A stretch of DNA of 35,187 nt from an uncultured Prevotella sp. (GCA_945869265.1 CAMBOI010000032.1:1-35187); one strand, 5' to 3'; shown: positions 25,857 through 33,489, counted from the first letter of the stretch. The notes: generated from the letters alone by a model not told the origin. Program-made: numbers and translations.

Positions 25857-27139
25857 GCAGCATATACGAACTCGACGGCAGAGTGCCACTGAGGCAGGCA
25901 TTGCCATTCGGTCTGCAACACATCCTCGCTATGTTCGTTGCCAACATCACCCCTATCATCATCCTTGCCAGTGCCGTGGGCATCGACAAGGGCATCAGTG
26001 CCACACTTATCCAGAACTGCATGATTATAGCAGGCATAGGAACACTCGTGCAACTCTATCCTATATGGAGAATAGGCTCACGACTCCCCATCGTGATGGG
26101 TATCTCGTTCACGTTTCTCTCTTTGGCTATAGTGATAGCCTCCACTCAAGGCATGGGCACTCTCATGGGTGCCATCATTGTTGGCGGACTCGTTGAGGGT
26201 TGTCTCGGACTCTTTCCCAACAAATGGACAAAGCTTATCCCGCACATCGTGGCAGCTACTGTTGTAGCCGCCATCGGTCTATCCCTACTCCCCATTGGAG
26301 CCAACAGTTTTGCAGGCGGACAGGGAGCAGCCGACTTCGGCAGTGCCGACAACTGGATAGTGGGCTCGGTGACATTGCTCGTATGTCTTGTCACCCTCAT
26401 TTATGGCAAGAACATGTTGCGCTCGCTCTCCATTCTCGTTGGACTCATCGCCGGCTACATCCTTGCCTTGTGTATGGGAATGGTGAATTTCAACAATATC
26501 AACGACATGCCTATTGTCGCCCTACCCTCATTCATGCCTTTCACCCCCGAGTTTCATCTCGATGCCATTCTCGCTGTGATTTGCATCTATTTCGTATCAG
26601 CCACCGAGACCATCGGCGATACGTCGGCCCTTTGTTCGGGAGCATTAGGCAGAGGAGTGAAGAAGAAGGAGATGGGGTCGTCAGTGGCCTGCGACGGTAT
26701 CGTGAGTTGCATCTCTGGACTATTTGGTTGCACCCCTATCACGTCTTTCTCTCAGAACGTGGGTCTTGCCGCCTTGTCCAAGGTAATCAACCGCTTCACA
26801 ATCGCCACAGGAGCGATGATACTGATATTATGCGGACTATTCCCACCGATAGGGGCATTATTGGCCACTATCCCGCAGTGCGTTCTCGGCGGTTGCACTT
26901 TGATGATGTTCGGAAGCATTGTCTTTGCGAGCTTTGGCATGATGGCACGTTGCGGATTCTCACAACGCAACATGATTATCGCCAGTCTCTCGCTAAGCAT
27001 CGGACTTGGATTCACCTCCGCTCCCGACATGTTCAAGATATTCCCCGACATTGTCAACACCGTATTCGCACAAAACTCCGTTGCAGTGGTCTTTTTGTGT
27101 GCCGTTGTGCTCAACCTCGTCCTTCCTAAGGAGGTATAA
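25853..27139 (+). CDS. Xanthine/uracil-type nucleobase permease (NCS2 family)
   Basis: A 428-aa membrane transporter of the NCS2/NAT family with about 12-14 hydrophobic helices. The QH motif in helix 1 (FGLQHILAMFVANI), the SATETIGDTSALC helix-8 motif and the signature GCTPITSFSQNVGLAALSKV identify it; the QNVG form fits the xanthine/urate branch. Coupling by 4 bp to xpt strengthens xanthine as substrate (PbuX-like). No transcription terminator is evident after the stop; the next promoter is that of ftsZ 36 bp away. Confidence 0.92.
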   Translation: MSSIYELDGRVPLRQALPFGLQHILAMFVANITPIIILASAVGIDKGISATLIQNCMIIAGIGTLVQLYPIWRIGSRLPIVMGISFTFLSLAIVIASTQGMGTLMGAIIVGGLVEGCLGLFPNKWTKLIPHIVAATVVAAIGLSLLPIGANSFAGGQGAADFGSADNWIVGSVTLLVCLVTLIYGKNMLRSLSILVGLIAGYILALCMGMVNFNNINDMPIVALPSFMPFTPEFHLDAILAVICIYFVSATETIGDTSALCSGALGRGVKKKEMGSSVACDGIVSCISGLFGCTPITSFSQNVGLAALSKVINRFTIATGAMILILCGLFPPIGALLATIPQCVLGGCTLMMFGSIVFASFGMMARCGFSQRNMIIASLSLSIGLGFTSAPDMFKIFPDIVNTVFAQNSVAVVFLCAVVLNLVLPKEV

Positions 27140-27156
27140 CCAAGTTGCTTTTATCT

Positions 27157-27197
27157 TCGCAAGCCTTGCAAAGATTTGGTTTTTTCGAAAATAATTC
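27157..27197 (+). repeat. 41-bp repeat, copy 2 (upstream of ftsZ)
   Basis: Second copy of the repeat at 25117-25157, 2,040 bp away, same orientation. Here it carries the -33 TTTG of the ftsZ promoter. Confidence 0.85.
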
Positions 27198-27206
27198 ATA
27201 CCTTTG
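27175..27206 (+). promoter_or_regulatory. ftsZ promoter
   Basis: TTTG (27175-27178) and TACCTTTG (27199-27206), 20 nt apart, inside and just after the 41-bp repeat. Transcription should start near 27213, so the in-frame TTG at 27204 cannot be the start codon. Confidence 0.8.
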
Positions 27207-27236
27207 CAGCCAATAATGATTAAACGCATGAATGGT

Positions 27237-28541
27237 ATGAACGAAATAAGTAATCTGCCTCCCATTGACTTTGGAATTGTGGAGGACAGGACAATGAAAA
27301 TATTGAAGGTCGTAGGTGTGGGTGGTGCCGGATGCAATGCCGTCAGGAATATGTATGACGAAGGCATTGAGGGAGTGTCATTTGCAGTATTCAACACAGA
27401 TAGTAAGGTACTTGCCAAGTCGCCTGTTCCCGTCAAACTACAGTTGGGCGAGGGACTCGGTGCCGGCGCCAATCCCGAAGTGGGAAAAAGTGAGGCGGAA
27501 AACAATATTGACGATATTCGCACACTGCTCAACGACGGTACTAAGATGGTGTTCATCACCGCCGGAATGGGAGGCGGCACTGGTACAGGAGCGGCTCCTG
27601 TGGTGGCACAGATTGCCCAGGAACTCGGAATCCTTACCGTTGCCATTGTCACCATACCCTTTTATTTTGAGCGTAAGAAGAAGATTGTGAAGGCTCTCAA
27701 GGGTGTGGAAGAACTAAGGAAATATGTTGACGCAATGCTTGTGATTAACAACGAGAGACTGTGCGATGTATATTCCGACTCACCCATATCACTCAACGAG
27801 GCTTTCAAGCGTGCGGATGATGTGTTGAAAGAGGCAGTAAAGGGCATATCAGAGCTGATTACTTTCCATAGCGACGGCAATATCAACCTCGACTTCCGTG
27901 ATGTAGAGACCACCACCCGCAAGGGCGGCGGAGCCATCATGGCTATCGGTAGGGCAAGTGGCAACAAGCGAATCGAAAGAGCCATCATCGATGCCCTTGA
28001 TTCTCCCTTGTTGTGCGGAAATGACATCAACAAGGCCAAGAAGATTTTGTTCAACATATATGCAAGTACCGAGCACCAGATATTTGTCAATGAGATGCAG
28101 GAGATTGATGAATTCTTCGACCAACTTGATCCTGACATAGAAGTTATATGGGGTACTTCTACCGACGACTCTCTCGGCGAGGATGCCAAGGTGACCATTT
28201 TAGCCACAGGCATCGACAATGAGTTTACCGAACCTAAGGAAGAAAAGCCTAGCGAAGGTGAAGAGCACTTCGAGCAACTGATAAAAGACCTTTATAAACC
28301 TGTAAAGCGACTAAAGCCTCAGGAGAAGGAAGAAAAAGAGACCGAGATAAAAGAGCAAGATAAAAAAGAGCCCGAACCGCCTTTTATCGTTGTTGCCCCC
28401 AAAGTGGAACCGGCTGCAGAACCAGCTGCAGAACCTGTAAAAGAGGAGAAGTCGGAGGAAATGCCCGAGCCCAAGAAACAGTCAATCTTGGAAAAATGGA
28501 AAAAATGGTTGAGAGATAATATGGAGATGTATAATGAATGA
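27237..28541 (+). CDS. ftsZ: Cell division protein FtsZ, stand-alone gene
   Basis: A tubulin-like GTPase that forms the division ring. From Met at 27237 (434 aa) the signature GGGTGTG is at 112-118 and the T7 loop NLDFRDV at 217-223 keeps both catalytic Asp residues, so polymerisation and GTP hydrolysis should be possible. The globular core ends near 320; a long Glu/Lys/Pro-rich linker follows and the tail ends in SILEKWKKWLRDNMEMYNE, a basic amphipathic helix rather than the usual C-terminal FtsA/ZipA peptide. ATGs at 27216 and 27228 are alternative starts. No ftsA, ftsQ or mur gene is nearby; it may be a second FtsZ. It overlaps the next gene by 8 bp. Confidence 0.88.
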   Translation: MNEISNLPPIDFGIVEDRTMKILKVVGVGGAGCNAVRNMYDEGIEGVSFAVFNTDSKVLAKSPVPVKLQLGEGLGAGANPEVGKSEAENNIDDIRTLLNDGTKMVFITAGMGGGTGTGAAPVVAQIAQELGILTVAIVTIPFYFERKKKIVKALKGVEELRKYVDAMLVINNERLCDVYSDSPISLNEAFKRADDVLKEAVKGISELITFHSDGNINLDFRDVETTTRKGGGAIMAIGRASGNKRIERAIIDALDSPLLCGNDINKAKKILFNIYASTEHQIFVNEMQEIDEFFDQLDPDIEVIWGTSTDDSLGEDAKVTILATGIDNEFTEPKEEKPSEGEEHFEQLIKDLYKPVKRLKPQEKEEKETEIKEQDKKEPEPPFIVVAPKVEPAAEPAAEPVKEEKSEEMPEPKKQSILEKWKKWLRDNMEMYNE

Positions 28542-29121
28542 CTATGTGAACAATCTTGAGGAACTGGCTTCTCAGCTGCATGACATTGCAAGAAAGCTGA
28601 GGGCGGCAGGGCGCAACGACCTGATATTGTCGGCCCTTGGCAGCAGTATGCTCGATGAACTGAAGGCAGAGGCTGTGAGGGGACATCTGAGCCGACTCGT
28701 CATCACGTCAGATTATCGTTTCCTTCTGCCCGACATCGGCAATGTCGAGGTTGACCTGCAACCAGTGCACAAGGCAGTATATCTACTGTTTCTCAACCAC
28801 CCCGAAGGAATCGAGTTCAAGCATCTTTCTGAATACAAGGACGAATTGCGCCAATGGTATCGCAAGACGTCAAAGATGATGGACCTGGAAAAGATTGAAG
28901 AGAGCGTTGACCATCTCACCAATCCTCTCGACAATGCCATCAACGAGAAATGCTCCCGCATAAAGAGAGCATTCCTCGACGTGATGGACGAATATTCAGC
29001 GAGCTACTACATTATCTCCGGACATGCAAGGATTGATTCTCCCACAACCACCAAGACATGGTATAAACGTCTGAAAGTGATTAATCTTCCCCGACATCTT
29101 GTAGTGATCAAGGCGCAATAG
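28534..29121 (+). CDS. Unknown protein coupled to ftsZ
   Basis: A 195-aa soluble, mostly helical, charged protein. No signal peptide or membrane segment. I do not recognise a named family, but blocks such as YLLFLNHPEGIEFKHL (81-96), NPLDNAINEKCSRIKRAFLD (about 130-150) and a closing YYIISGHARI...INLPRHLVVI look like a conserved Bacteroidota protein. The N-terminal 25 residues are a short amphipathic helix (NLEELASQLHDIARKL). Its ATG overlaps the ftsZ stop by 8 bp, so translation is coupled and it may act with FtsZ; that is inference. Confidence 0.65.
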   Translation: MNDYVNNLEELASQLHDIARKLRAAGRNDLILSALGSSMLDELKAEAVRGHLSRLVITSDYRFLLPDIGNVEVDLQPVHKAVYLLFLNHPEGIEFKHLSEYKDELRQWYRKTSKMMDLEKIEESVDHLTNPLDNAINEKCSRIKRAFLDVMDEYSASYYIISGHARIDSPTTTKTWYKRLKVINLPRHLVVIKAQ

Positions 29122-29142
29122 ACAACTTGCAGACCACCGCAG

Positions 29143-29318
29143 GTGTTAACTGTTAACGCGTAACTTACAAAAAATTCCGTTTTGAGGGCCTCTAGGAGAA
29201 AAAGTATAAATATTAATTATTATATATATATATTATAATTATGTATATTATAATATAATACTTTTCACTAAAAGTAAAAAACGCATTTCAATGCAAGTTA
29301 CGCGTTAACAGTTAACAC
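29143..29318. repeat. 176-bp nested palindrome (MITE-like)
   Basis: Perfect 24-bp inverted arms at 29143-29166 and 29295-29318 (each holding GTTAACTGTTAACGCGTAAC or its complement) enclose an AT-rich core, itself an imperfect palindrome with matching GAAAAAGTAT/ATACTTTTC flanks and a central TATATATATAT. It would extrude a long cruciform and holds no gene. No transposase or clear target duplication is visible, so it is a non-autonomous element or remnant. Confidence 0.75.
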
Positions 29319-29428
29319 TTTCCCATCAGAGGCCTTACCCCTATAACGACTATTTAGCTCGACATGATTGGACATCACTCAATCCAGAACAGGAGATGCG
29401 TAGAATGTTTTTAGGTCATAACTTATGA
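29309..29428 (+). pseudogene. Short remnant of an unidentified gene
   Basis: From the right arm of the palindrome an open frame reads through NDYLARHDWTSLNPEQEM and RRMFLGH to a TGA at 29426. The peptide looks like the C-terminal end of a real protein (39 codons) with no start codon. The family is not identified. Confidence 0.3.
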
Positions 29429-29453
29429 CCAACGTCAGCCATAACTTATGACC
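29414..29453. repeat. Two copies of a CATAACTTATGACC palindrome
   Basis: GGTCATAACTTATGACC (29414-29430) is palindromic apart from the central C, and CATAACTTATGACC recurs at 29440-29453. It lies between the gene remnant and the truncated HEPN gene and may mark a deletion or insertion junction. Confidence 0.65.
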
Positions 29454-29474
29454 AAGCGAGGGCATAGCCAAGTA

Positions 29475-29636
29475 TCACTTTGAGATTGCAGCGGGAAAGG
29501 AATACAATCTATTGGCTGCAGTTTCAACATAGCCATTAGCTATAGATCCGACAGCTTCATTATATGTTCGTAAAGATTTCTCTAGCCTATACTTTACAAT
29601 TTCCCTTCTGTCGTCATCATTTAATCCCTTTATCAT
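29475..29636 (-). pseudogene. Truncated HEPN-domain toxin gene
   Basis: From the ATG at 29636, which overlaps the MNT stop by 4 bp (ATGA), 53 codons read DDRREIVKYRLEKSLRTYNE and then TAANRLYS before the frame goes to FPAAISK and a stop. This is the opening helix pair of an HEPN protein, but the usual continuation (YYAAFYAVSALL-type) with the RxxxxH ribonuclease motif is missing. The break falls in the palindromic junction region at 29414-29480. It is too short to be a working toxin. Confidence 0.65.
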
Positions 29637-29947
29637 ATTGCAATTCCCTCATTCATGACATTATGATTAAACATGGTAAAATGATTCTCATTCCATTCTT
29701 TAGTGGAAAACAACACAGGATTGATTATCTCGTTCAAATCCCATCCCAATTCACGCAATGGATAAGAATATTTGTCATAATCTAATAAAGTAACACGTGG
29801 TTTATCAATTAGAACAAGAACGTCCCAATCACTACCCTCTTTAGCATCGCCACGAGCGCGAGAACCAAAGAGTATAGCGTGAACATTGGGTTCTATACCA
29901 TTTAAGACATTGCGCATTGCCTTAATCATATCATCTTTATCTATCAT
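29633..29947 (-). CDS. MNT-type nucleotidyltransferase (MntA-like antitoxin)
   Basis: A 104-aa minimal nucleotidyltransferase. The active-site motif GSRARGDAKEGSDWDVLV (residues 28-45) contains the GSxARG...SDxD signature that binds nucleotide and metal. In HEPN/MNT modules this kind of protein AMPylates and silences an HEPN ribonuclease encoded next to it. Here the HEPN gene begins at the expected ATGA overlap but is truncated, so this antitoxin seems orphaned. It has an intact start and an extended-type promoter at 29985-30016. Confidence 0.85.
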   Translation of the reverse strand: MIDKDDMIKAMRNVLNGIEPNVHAILFGSRARGDAKEGSDWDVLVLIDKPRVTLLDYDKYSYPLRELGWDLNEIINPVLFSTKEWNENHFTMFNHNVMNEGIAI

Positions 29948-29984
29948 GACAATTGATTTCTAATATAATTATTCTAATTTGCCG

Positions 29985-30016
29985 CAAAGATACGAACTAT
30001 TTTCTATTCCTCCAAA
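29985..30016 (-). promoter_or_regulatory. MNT gene promoter (extended-repeat type)
   Basis: TTTG (30013-30016) and TATCTTTG (29985-29992), 20 nt apart, within a roughly 50-nt conserved block: GCAAATAAT upstream, then GTTTGGAG, GAATAGAAAATAG and TTCGTATCTTTGC. Confidence 0.8.
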
Positions 30017-30073
30017 CTTTTTCCTGATTATTTGCATTATTCACACTAATTCCACATTTTTTCGCCTATTTCT

Positions 30074-30104
30074 TTTGTCATACAAAAAAAATCACGTAAC
30101 TTTG
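30074..30104 (+). promoter_or_regulatory. SDR gene promoter
   Basis: TTTG (30074-30077) and TAACTTTG (30097-30104), 19 nt apart, about 30 nt ahead of the SDR start. Confidence 0.75.
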
Positions 30105-30134
30105 CATCCACATAACAAAAAAATATAAACAAGA

Positions 30135-30881
30135 ATGAAAAAGATTGCATTGATTACTGGTGCTACAAGCGGAATAGGTGAAGCTTGTGCACGCAAATTC
30201 GCCGAGGGCGGATATCACCTCATCATCACTGGACGCAATGCCGAAAAGCTTGCCCAACTCAAGGCAGAACTGCCTACGGAAGTGCTGACTCTGTGCTTCG
30301 ACGTGCGCGACCGCAATGCCGCCACCGAGGCTGTCAATTCTCTACCCCAGGAATGGAGCACTATCGACGTACTGATAAACAACGCCGGACTCGCCCTTGG
30401 TCTTGAACCGGAATACGAAGGCGACTACGAGGATTGGGACACGATGATCGACACAAATATCAAGGGACTGCTCACCATGACCCGACTGATTGTTCCGCGA
30501 ATGATAGAACGCAACGCTGGTCATGTCATCAACATCGGTTCTGTGGCAGGCGATGCTGCATACGCCGGAGGAAACGTGTATTGCGCCACCAAATCGGCAG
30601 TGAAGGCTATAACAGACGGACTAAGAATCGACGTGGCACATTCGGCTGTGAGAGTGACCAACCTCAAACCGGGATTGGTGGAAACCCACTTCAGCAACGT
30701 CCGCTTCCATGGCGACGACCAGCGTGCCGACAATGTATATAAAGGTATCACTCCGCTCACCGGCACCGACATTGCCGATGTGGCCTTCTATGCAGCCAGT
30801 GCCCCTGCCCATGTTCAGATAGCAGAGGTGTTGATACTCGCCACACATCAGGCCAGTGGCAGTGTGATACACCGCAGCTAA
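30135..30881 (+). CDS. SDR family oxidoreductase (YdfG-like)
   Basis: A 248-aa short-chain dehydrogenase. Nucleotide-binding TGATSGIG at residues 8-15, NNAG near residue 83, catalytic Ser in NIGSVAGDAAYAGG and YxxxK in YCATK, all in canonical places. The length and the LKPGLVETHF and VAEVLILATHQ regions resemble YdfG, an NADP-dependent 3-hydroxy acid dehydrogenase (serine, allo-threonine, 3-hydroxypropionate). The substrate is inferred. It has its own promoter and no partner gene; the stop is followed by intergenic remnants. Confidence 0.88.
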   Translation: MKKIALITGATSGIGEACARKFAEGGYHLIITGRNAEKLAQLKAELPTEVLTLCFDVRDRNAATEAVNSLPQEWSTIDVLINNAGLALGLEPEYEGDYEDWDTMIDTNIKGLLTMTRLIVPRMIERNAGHVINIGSVAGDAAYAGGNVYCATKSAVKAITDGLRIDVAHSAVRVTNLKPGLVETHFSNVRFHGDDQRADNVYKGITPLTGTDIADVAFYAASAPAHVQIAEVLILATHQASGSVIHRS

Positions 30882-30888
30882 GACAATA

Positions 30889-31005
30889 TCAGATTTTCCT
30901 AACCTGTTTGCCATCGCAAAGTAACTTCAGGGCATCCGACAGATGCTCTTGAAGTTCCTTGCCGTCAACGTATGTAGCATTAAGTGCCCCGGATATCGGC
31001 TTCCA
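30889..31005 (-). pseudogene. Possible gene remnant (C-terminal fragment)
   Basis: On the minus strand an open frame without a start reads ...WKPISGALNATYVDGKELQE then HLSDALKLLCDGKQVRKI to a stop. It has the look of a real C-terminus, and an extended-type promoter stands just upstream at 31036-31067, as if the 5' part of a gene had been deleted. The protein family is not recognised. Confidence 0.3.
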
Positions 31006-31035
31006 TCAATCACTTTTCAGTATAAAAATCTTTTG

Positions 31036-31067
31036 CAAAGATACGAACTCTTTTCGATTCTTCCAAA
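31036..31067 (-). promoter_or_regulatory. Extended-repeat promoter with no intact gene
   Basis: TTTG (31064-31067) and TATCTTTG (31036-31043), 20 nt apart, plus GCAAATAATAAGGG upstream. The only frame it could serve is the remnant at 30889-31005. The rest of the gap 30882-31301 has only the promoter of the next gene. Confidence 0.7.
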
Positions 31068-31210
31068 ATTTTCCCTTATTATTTGCAATATTTGACGACT
31101 CACTGCATAAAAAAGAAAGAACTTGACAACTTAAGCCTTAGGAAATTATAAAGTATTATAAAAAAACATGATTTCCAAAACAATTCCACTCGTTTTTGAG
31201 ATTAATTTCA

Positions 31211-31218
31211 TAACTTTG
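31211..31218 (+). promoter_or_regulatory. Possible -7 element of the thioredoxin-like gene
   Basis: TAACTTTG on the plus strand, 84 nt before the start; the nearby TTTG (31195-31198) is too close, so -33 is uncertain. Confidence 0.5.
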
Positions 31219-31301
31219 CAAAGTAAAAGTCATACACTTTTTACTACAGCAGATATGAAGACATTCTGATGTAAACATCATTAAAATAATATAATACATT
31301 T

Positions 31302-31859
31302 ATGAATATGAACAGAACAAGTTTTTTCAAGGTTTATGGCAATGGTATCGCCAAAACATTATTTTTAGTAGCGTTCATGTTATGCATGCAAACTATTAAC
31401 GCCCAAGAGGATCTCGACGCGAAATATGCCACAGAACTGCCAAAGGCGGGCACTGTAGCTCCCGACTTCACACTTTCGTCACTGGACGGTAATACCATTT
31501 CGTTGTCCGACTTCAAGGGTAAATATGTCGTGTTGGACTTTTGGGCATCATGGTGTCCCGACTGTATTCACGATATTCCTGAAATACAATCCCTATATAA
31601 TGATTTTTCCGATAAAGGCGTTGTATTCCTTGGAGTTTCGTTTGATACAGACAAAACCCGCTGGCAGACAGCTGTGGAAAAATATGACATCAAGTATCCC
31701 CAATGCAGTGAGCTCAAGAAAATGCGAGAGGCGGAAGTGGCCAAACTATATGGCGTGAAATGGATTCCTTCATTGGTGGTAGTTGGACCTGATGGAAAAG
31801 TTGCACTGTCCACTGTCATAAGCCAGAAGGTAAGGGCATTACTCTCAGAACGAATATAA
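31302..31859 (+). CDS. TlpA-like thioredoxin-fold protein, exported
   Basis: A 185-aa protein with a long signal sequence (hydrophobic core about residues 18-31, likely cleavage at INA-QE) and a thioredoxin fold with the redox motif WASWCPDC. The cis-Pro segment is VKWIPSLVVVGPDG. It resembles TlpA/ResA/DsbE thiol reductases of the periplasm. Alternative start at 31308 changes only two residues. The 349-aa unknown gene follows after 15 bp, so the two are likely co-transcribed. I see no cytochrome c maturation genes that would fix its target. Confidence 0.88.
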   Translation: MNMNRTSFFKVYGNGIAKTLFLVAFMLCMQTINAQEDLDAKYATELPKAGTVAPDFTLSSLDGNTISLSDFKGKYVVLDFWASWCPDCIHDIPEIQSLYNDFSDKGVVFLGVSFDTDKTRWQTAVEKYDIKYPQCSELKKMREAEVAKLYGVKWIPSLVVVGPDGKVALSTVISQKVRALLSERI

Positions 31860-31874
31860 CTACAAATAACATTA

Positions 31875-32924
31875 ATGACAATGAACAATTATTTTACAAG
31901 CAATCACGATGATATTGAAAAAATCCCCGATCCCAAATTCGCCGAACTGCTAATGGGCGAAGACACGTTCCTCATTGCCGACTACGTGTGCTATTTTTCA
32001 AACCACCTGACCGAGGATGAGGAAGAGAATCTTGAGCAGAAATCCGAAGAAGAATTGCTGGCCATAATAGAAGACAGATTGTATAACCATGTGGAAGAGT
32101 GGATTGACGACTTGACATATAATGACCTGAAGATTCTGAGGGAACTCGTTGACAAAGACAGAATTACAGCTCCAGCCACAAGTCAGACACTCCTGATAGA
32201 GCAAGTTATGCTCATAGATCGTAGTTTATGTTTCGAAGAAGACGAAGATTCTGAATTTATCATTTATGATGACATAAAGCAAGCCGTAGCTCCATACCTT
32301 GATTCTGCTATCGAGAGAAAAGAGAAAAACGATGAGGGATTTCTTGAGACTCTCTTTCTTGGTATTGTCAACATCGTTGGACGTATTGAGGAAGCCAAGG
32401 CGCGTGATGTGATGAAAATACTGTTGCCTCAGACTGGTCGCAAATTGACATCTGAGGATGTTGACCGTTTCTTCGACCATTCCATGCTTGTAAAATACCA
32501 TCGTGGCGGCTATGTGTGCCAACCCGATGGAGCGTTATTCTCGCAAATAGAAGACAACTTTGATTGGGAAGAAGAGATAAGGGATTCTGTGAAACCATTT
32601 TATCCCACTGATTATATGGACGTGTTAGCTCATGGCGAATATCCTTTCTTCAAACCTTATCGCATAGAAGAGCGCGCATTCTACAGTTTTCTTACAGGCT
32701 GTCTTAAATATACAAATGAAAGTGCCCTCTCCAACATTACTTTCTATTACTGCCATCTGCAAGACCCTGAATATGACATCAAAGACATGATCTCTGAATT
32801 AACTTGCGACGAAAAATTCCACGATGCAACAATGAAAAAAAACGCGATTGATATCATCAAGCGTTTCTGCAACGGCATCCCAAAGTTCATACTAAAAGGT
32901 AACACTTCTAAACAAGTGCGATGA
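31875..32924 (+). CDS. Unknown acidic protein, possibly related to SEC-C-type proteins
   Basis: A 349-aa cytoplasmic, strongly acidic, helical protein (for example LTEDEEENLEQKSEEELLAI near residue 45) without signal peptide or membrane helix. The domain layout and closing NGIPKFILKGNTSKQVR recall the NNTPRW-LKG-type motif that precedes a zinc-binding SEC-C tail in some bacterial proteins, but no Cys cluster follows here. I do not know its function. It starts 15 bp after the thioredoxin-like gene. The ATG at 31875 has a nearby in-frame alternative at 31881. Confidence 0.6.
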   Translation: MTMNNYFTSNHDDIEKIPDPKFAELLMGEDTFLIADYVCYFSNHLTEDEEENLEQKSEEELLAIIEDRLYNHVEEWIDDLTYNDLKILRELVDKDRITAPATSQTLLIEQVMLIDRSLCFEEDEDSEFIIYDDIKQAVAPYLDSAIERKEKNDEGFLETLFLGIVNIVGRIEEAKARDVMKILLPQTGRKLTSEDVDRFFDHSMLVKYHRGGYVCQPDGALFSQIEDNFDWEEEIRDSVKPFYPTDYMDVLAHGEYPFFKPYRIEERAFYSFLTGCLKYTNESALSNITFYYCHLQDPEYDIKDMISELTCDEKFHDATMKKNAIDIIKRFCNGIPKFILKGNTSKQVR

Positions 32925-33315
32925 ATAAGACCGACACAGATATGACTATTGTTGCATATACTGAACAGAGATAATTGTTTTTTTCACTCAGGCTATTCAG
33001 TATATATCATTAAGGCTATTATAAATTAATGTGAAGCCCCTATTTGTTTTACGTTCCCCACTGCGGTATGTACGTTCCGCAGTGGGGAATATACATTCCG
33101 CAGTGCGGAACGTACATACAGCACTGCGGAATATAAAATAGAAACCTGTTCTTACAAAATTACAACAGCTTTAGTGAATAACTTCCGACAACTGTTATCA
33201 CACATTCACTACTACTATCTACATACCATAACAATACGCATTCTCTCGCGCGTACGCTCTATAAATTTTCATTTTCTTCTCATTTAACTACTCAGAAGCA
33301 CTATTTCGTGACAAT
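32925..33315. other. Gene-free AT-rich stretch with hairpins
   Basis: No plausible gene on either strand. It holds the competing hairpins at 33054-33132 and a GCGCGTACGC palindrome near 33247-33256. The remainder is AT-rich. Confidence 0.6.
33054..33132. repeat. Cluster of mutually exclusive hairpins built on TTCCGCAGTG
   Basis: Three perfect stems overlap: 33054-33066 with 33077-33089 (13 bp), 33066-33081 with 33104-33119 (16 bp), and 33095-33106 with 33121-33132 (12 bp). They are made from repeats of TTCCGCAGTG and its complement, and the first cannot form together with the second, nor the second with the third. Confidence 0.85.
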
Positions 33316-33455
33316 AAGCGTCACATGTCACATGGATTTCGGGAAAATTTTCCCTTGATATCAAGCAAAACCATCAAGTTTGCTCCTCCTATGTGAGTCC
33401 GCTATGACTCCGCTGTGACTCCGCTTTTTTGCAGGCAGAGATTATACATACAACA
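33316..33455 (+). repeat. 140-bp direct repeat, copy 1
   Basis: Identical to 34912-35051 at about 134 of 140 positions with no gap. It includes the palindromes GGGAAAATTTTCCC (33341-33354) and CTTGATATCAAG (33354-33365), lost in copy 2, and a triple GTGACTCCGCT-type tandem followed by TTTTTTGCAGGCAGAG. Confidence 0.9.
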
Positions 33456-33489
33456 GATGAATAGCACATTAACAGTTAATAGGCAAAAT

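Noticed and set aside
26200..27129. 309-codon open frame within the permease gene, same strand, other frame
   Set aside because: Arg/His/Cys-rich composition of an out-of-frame shadow; the permease frame has all NCS2 motifs.
27204..27215. TTG at 27204 as ftsZ start
   Set aside because: It lies in the -7 element of the ftsZ promoter, before the likely transcription start.
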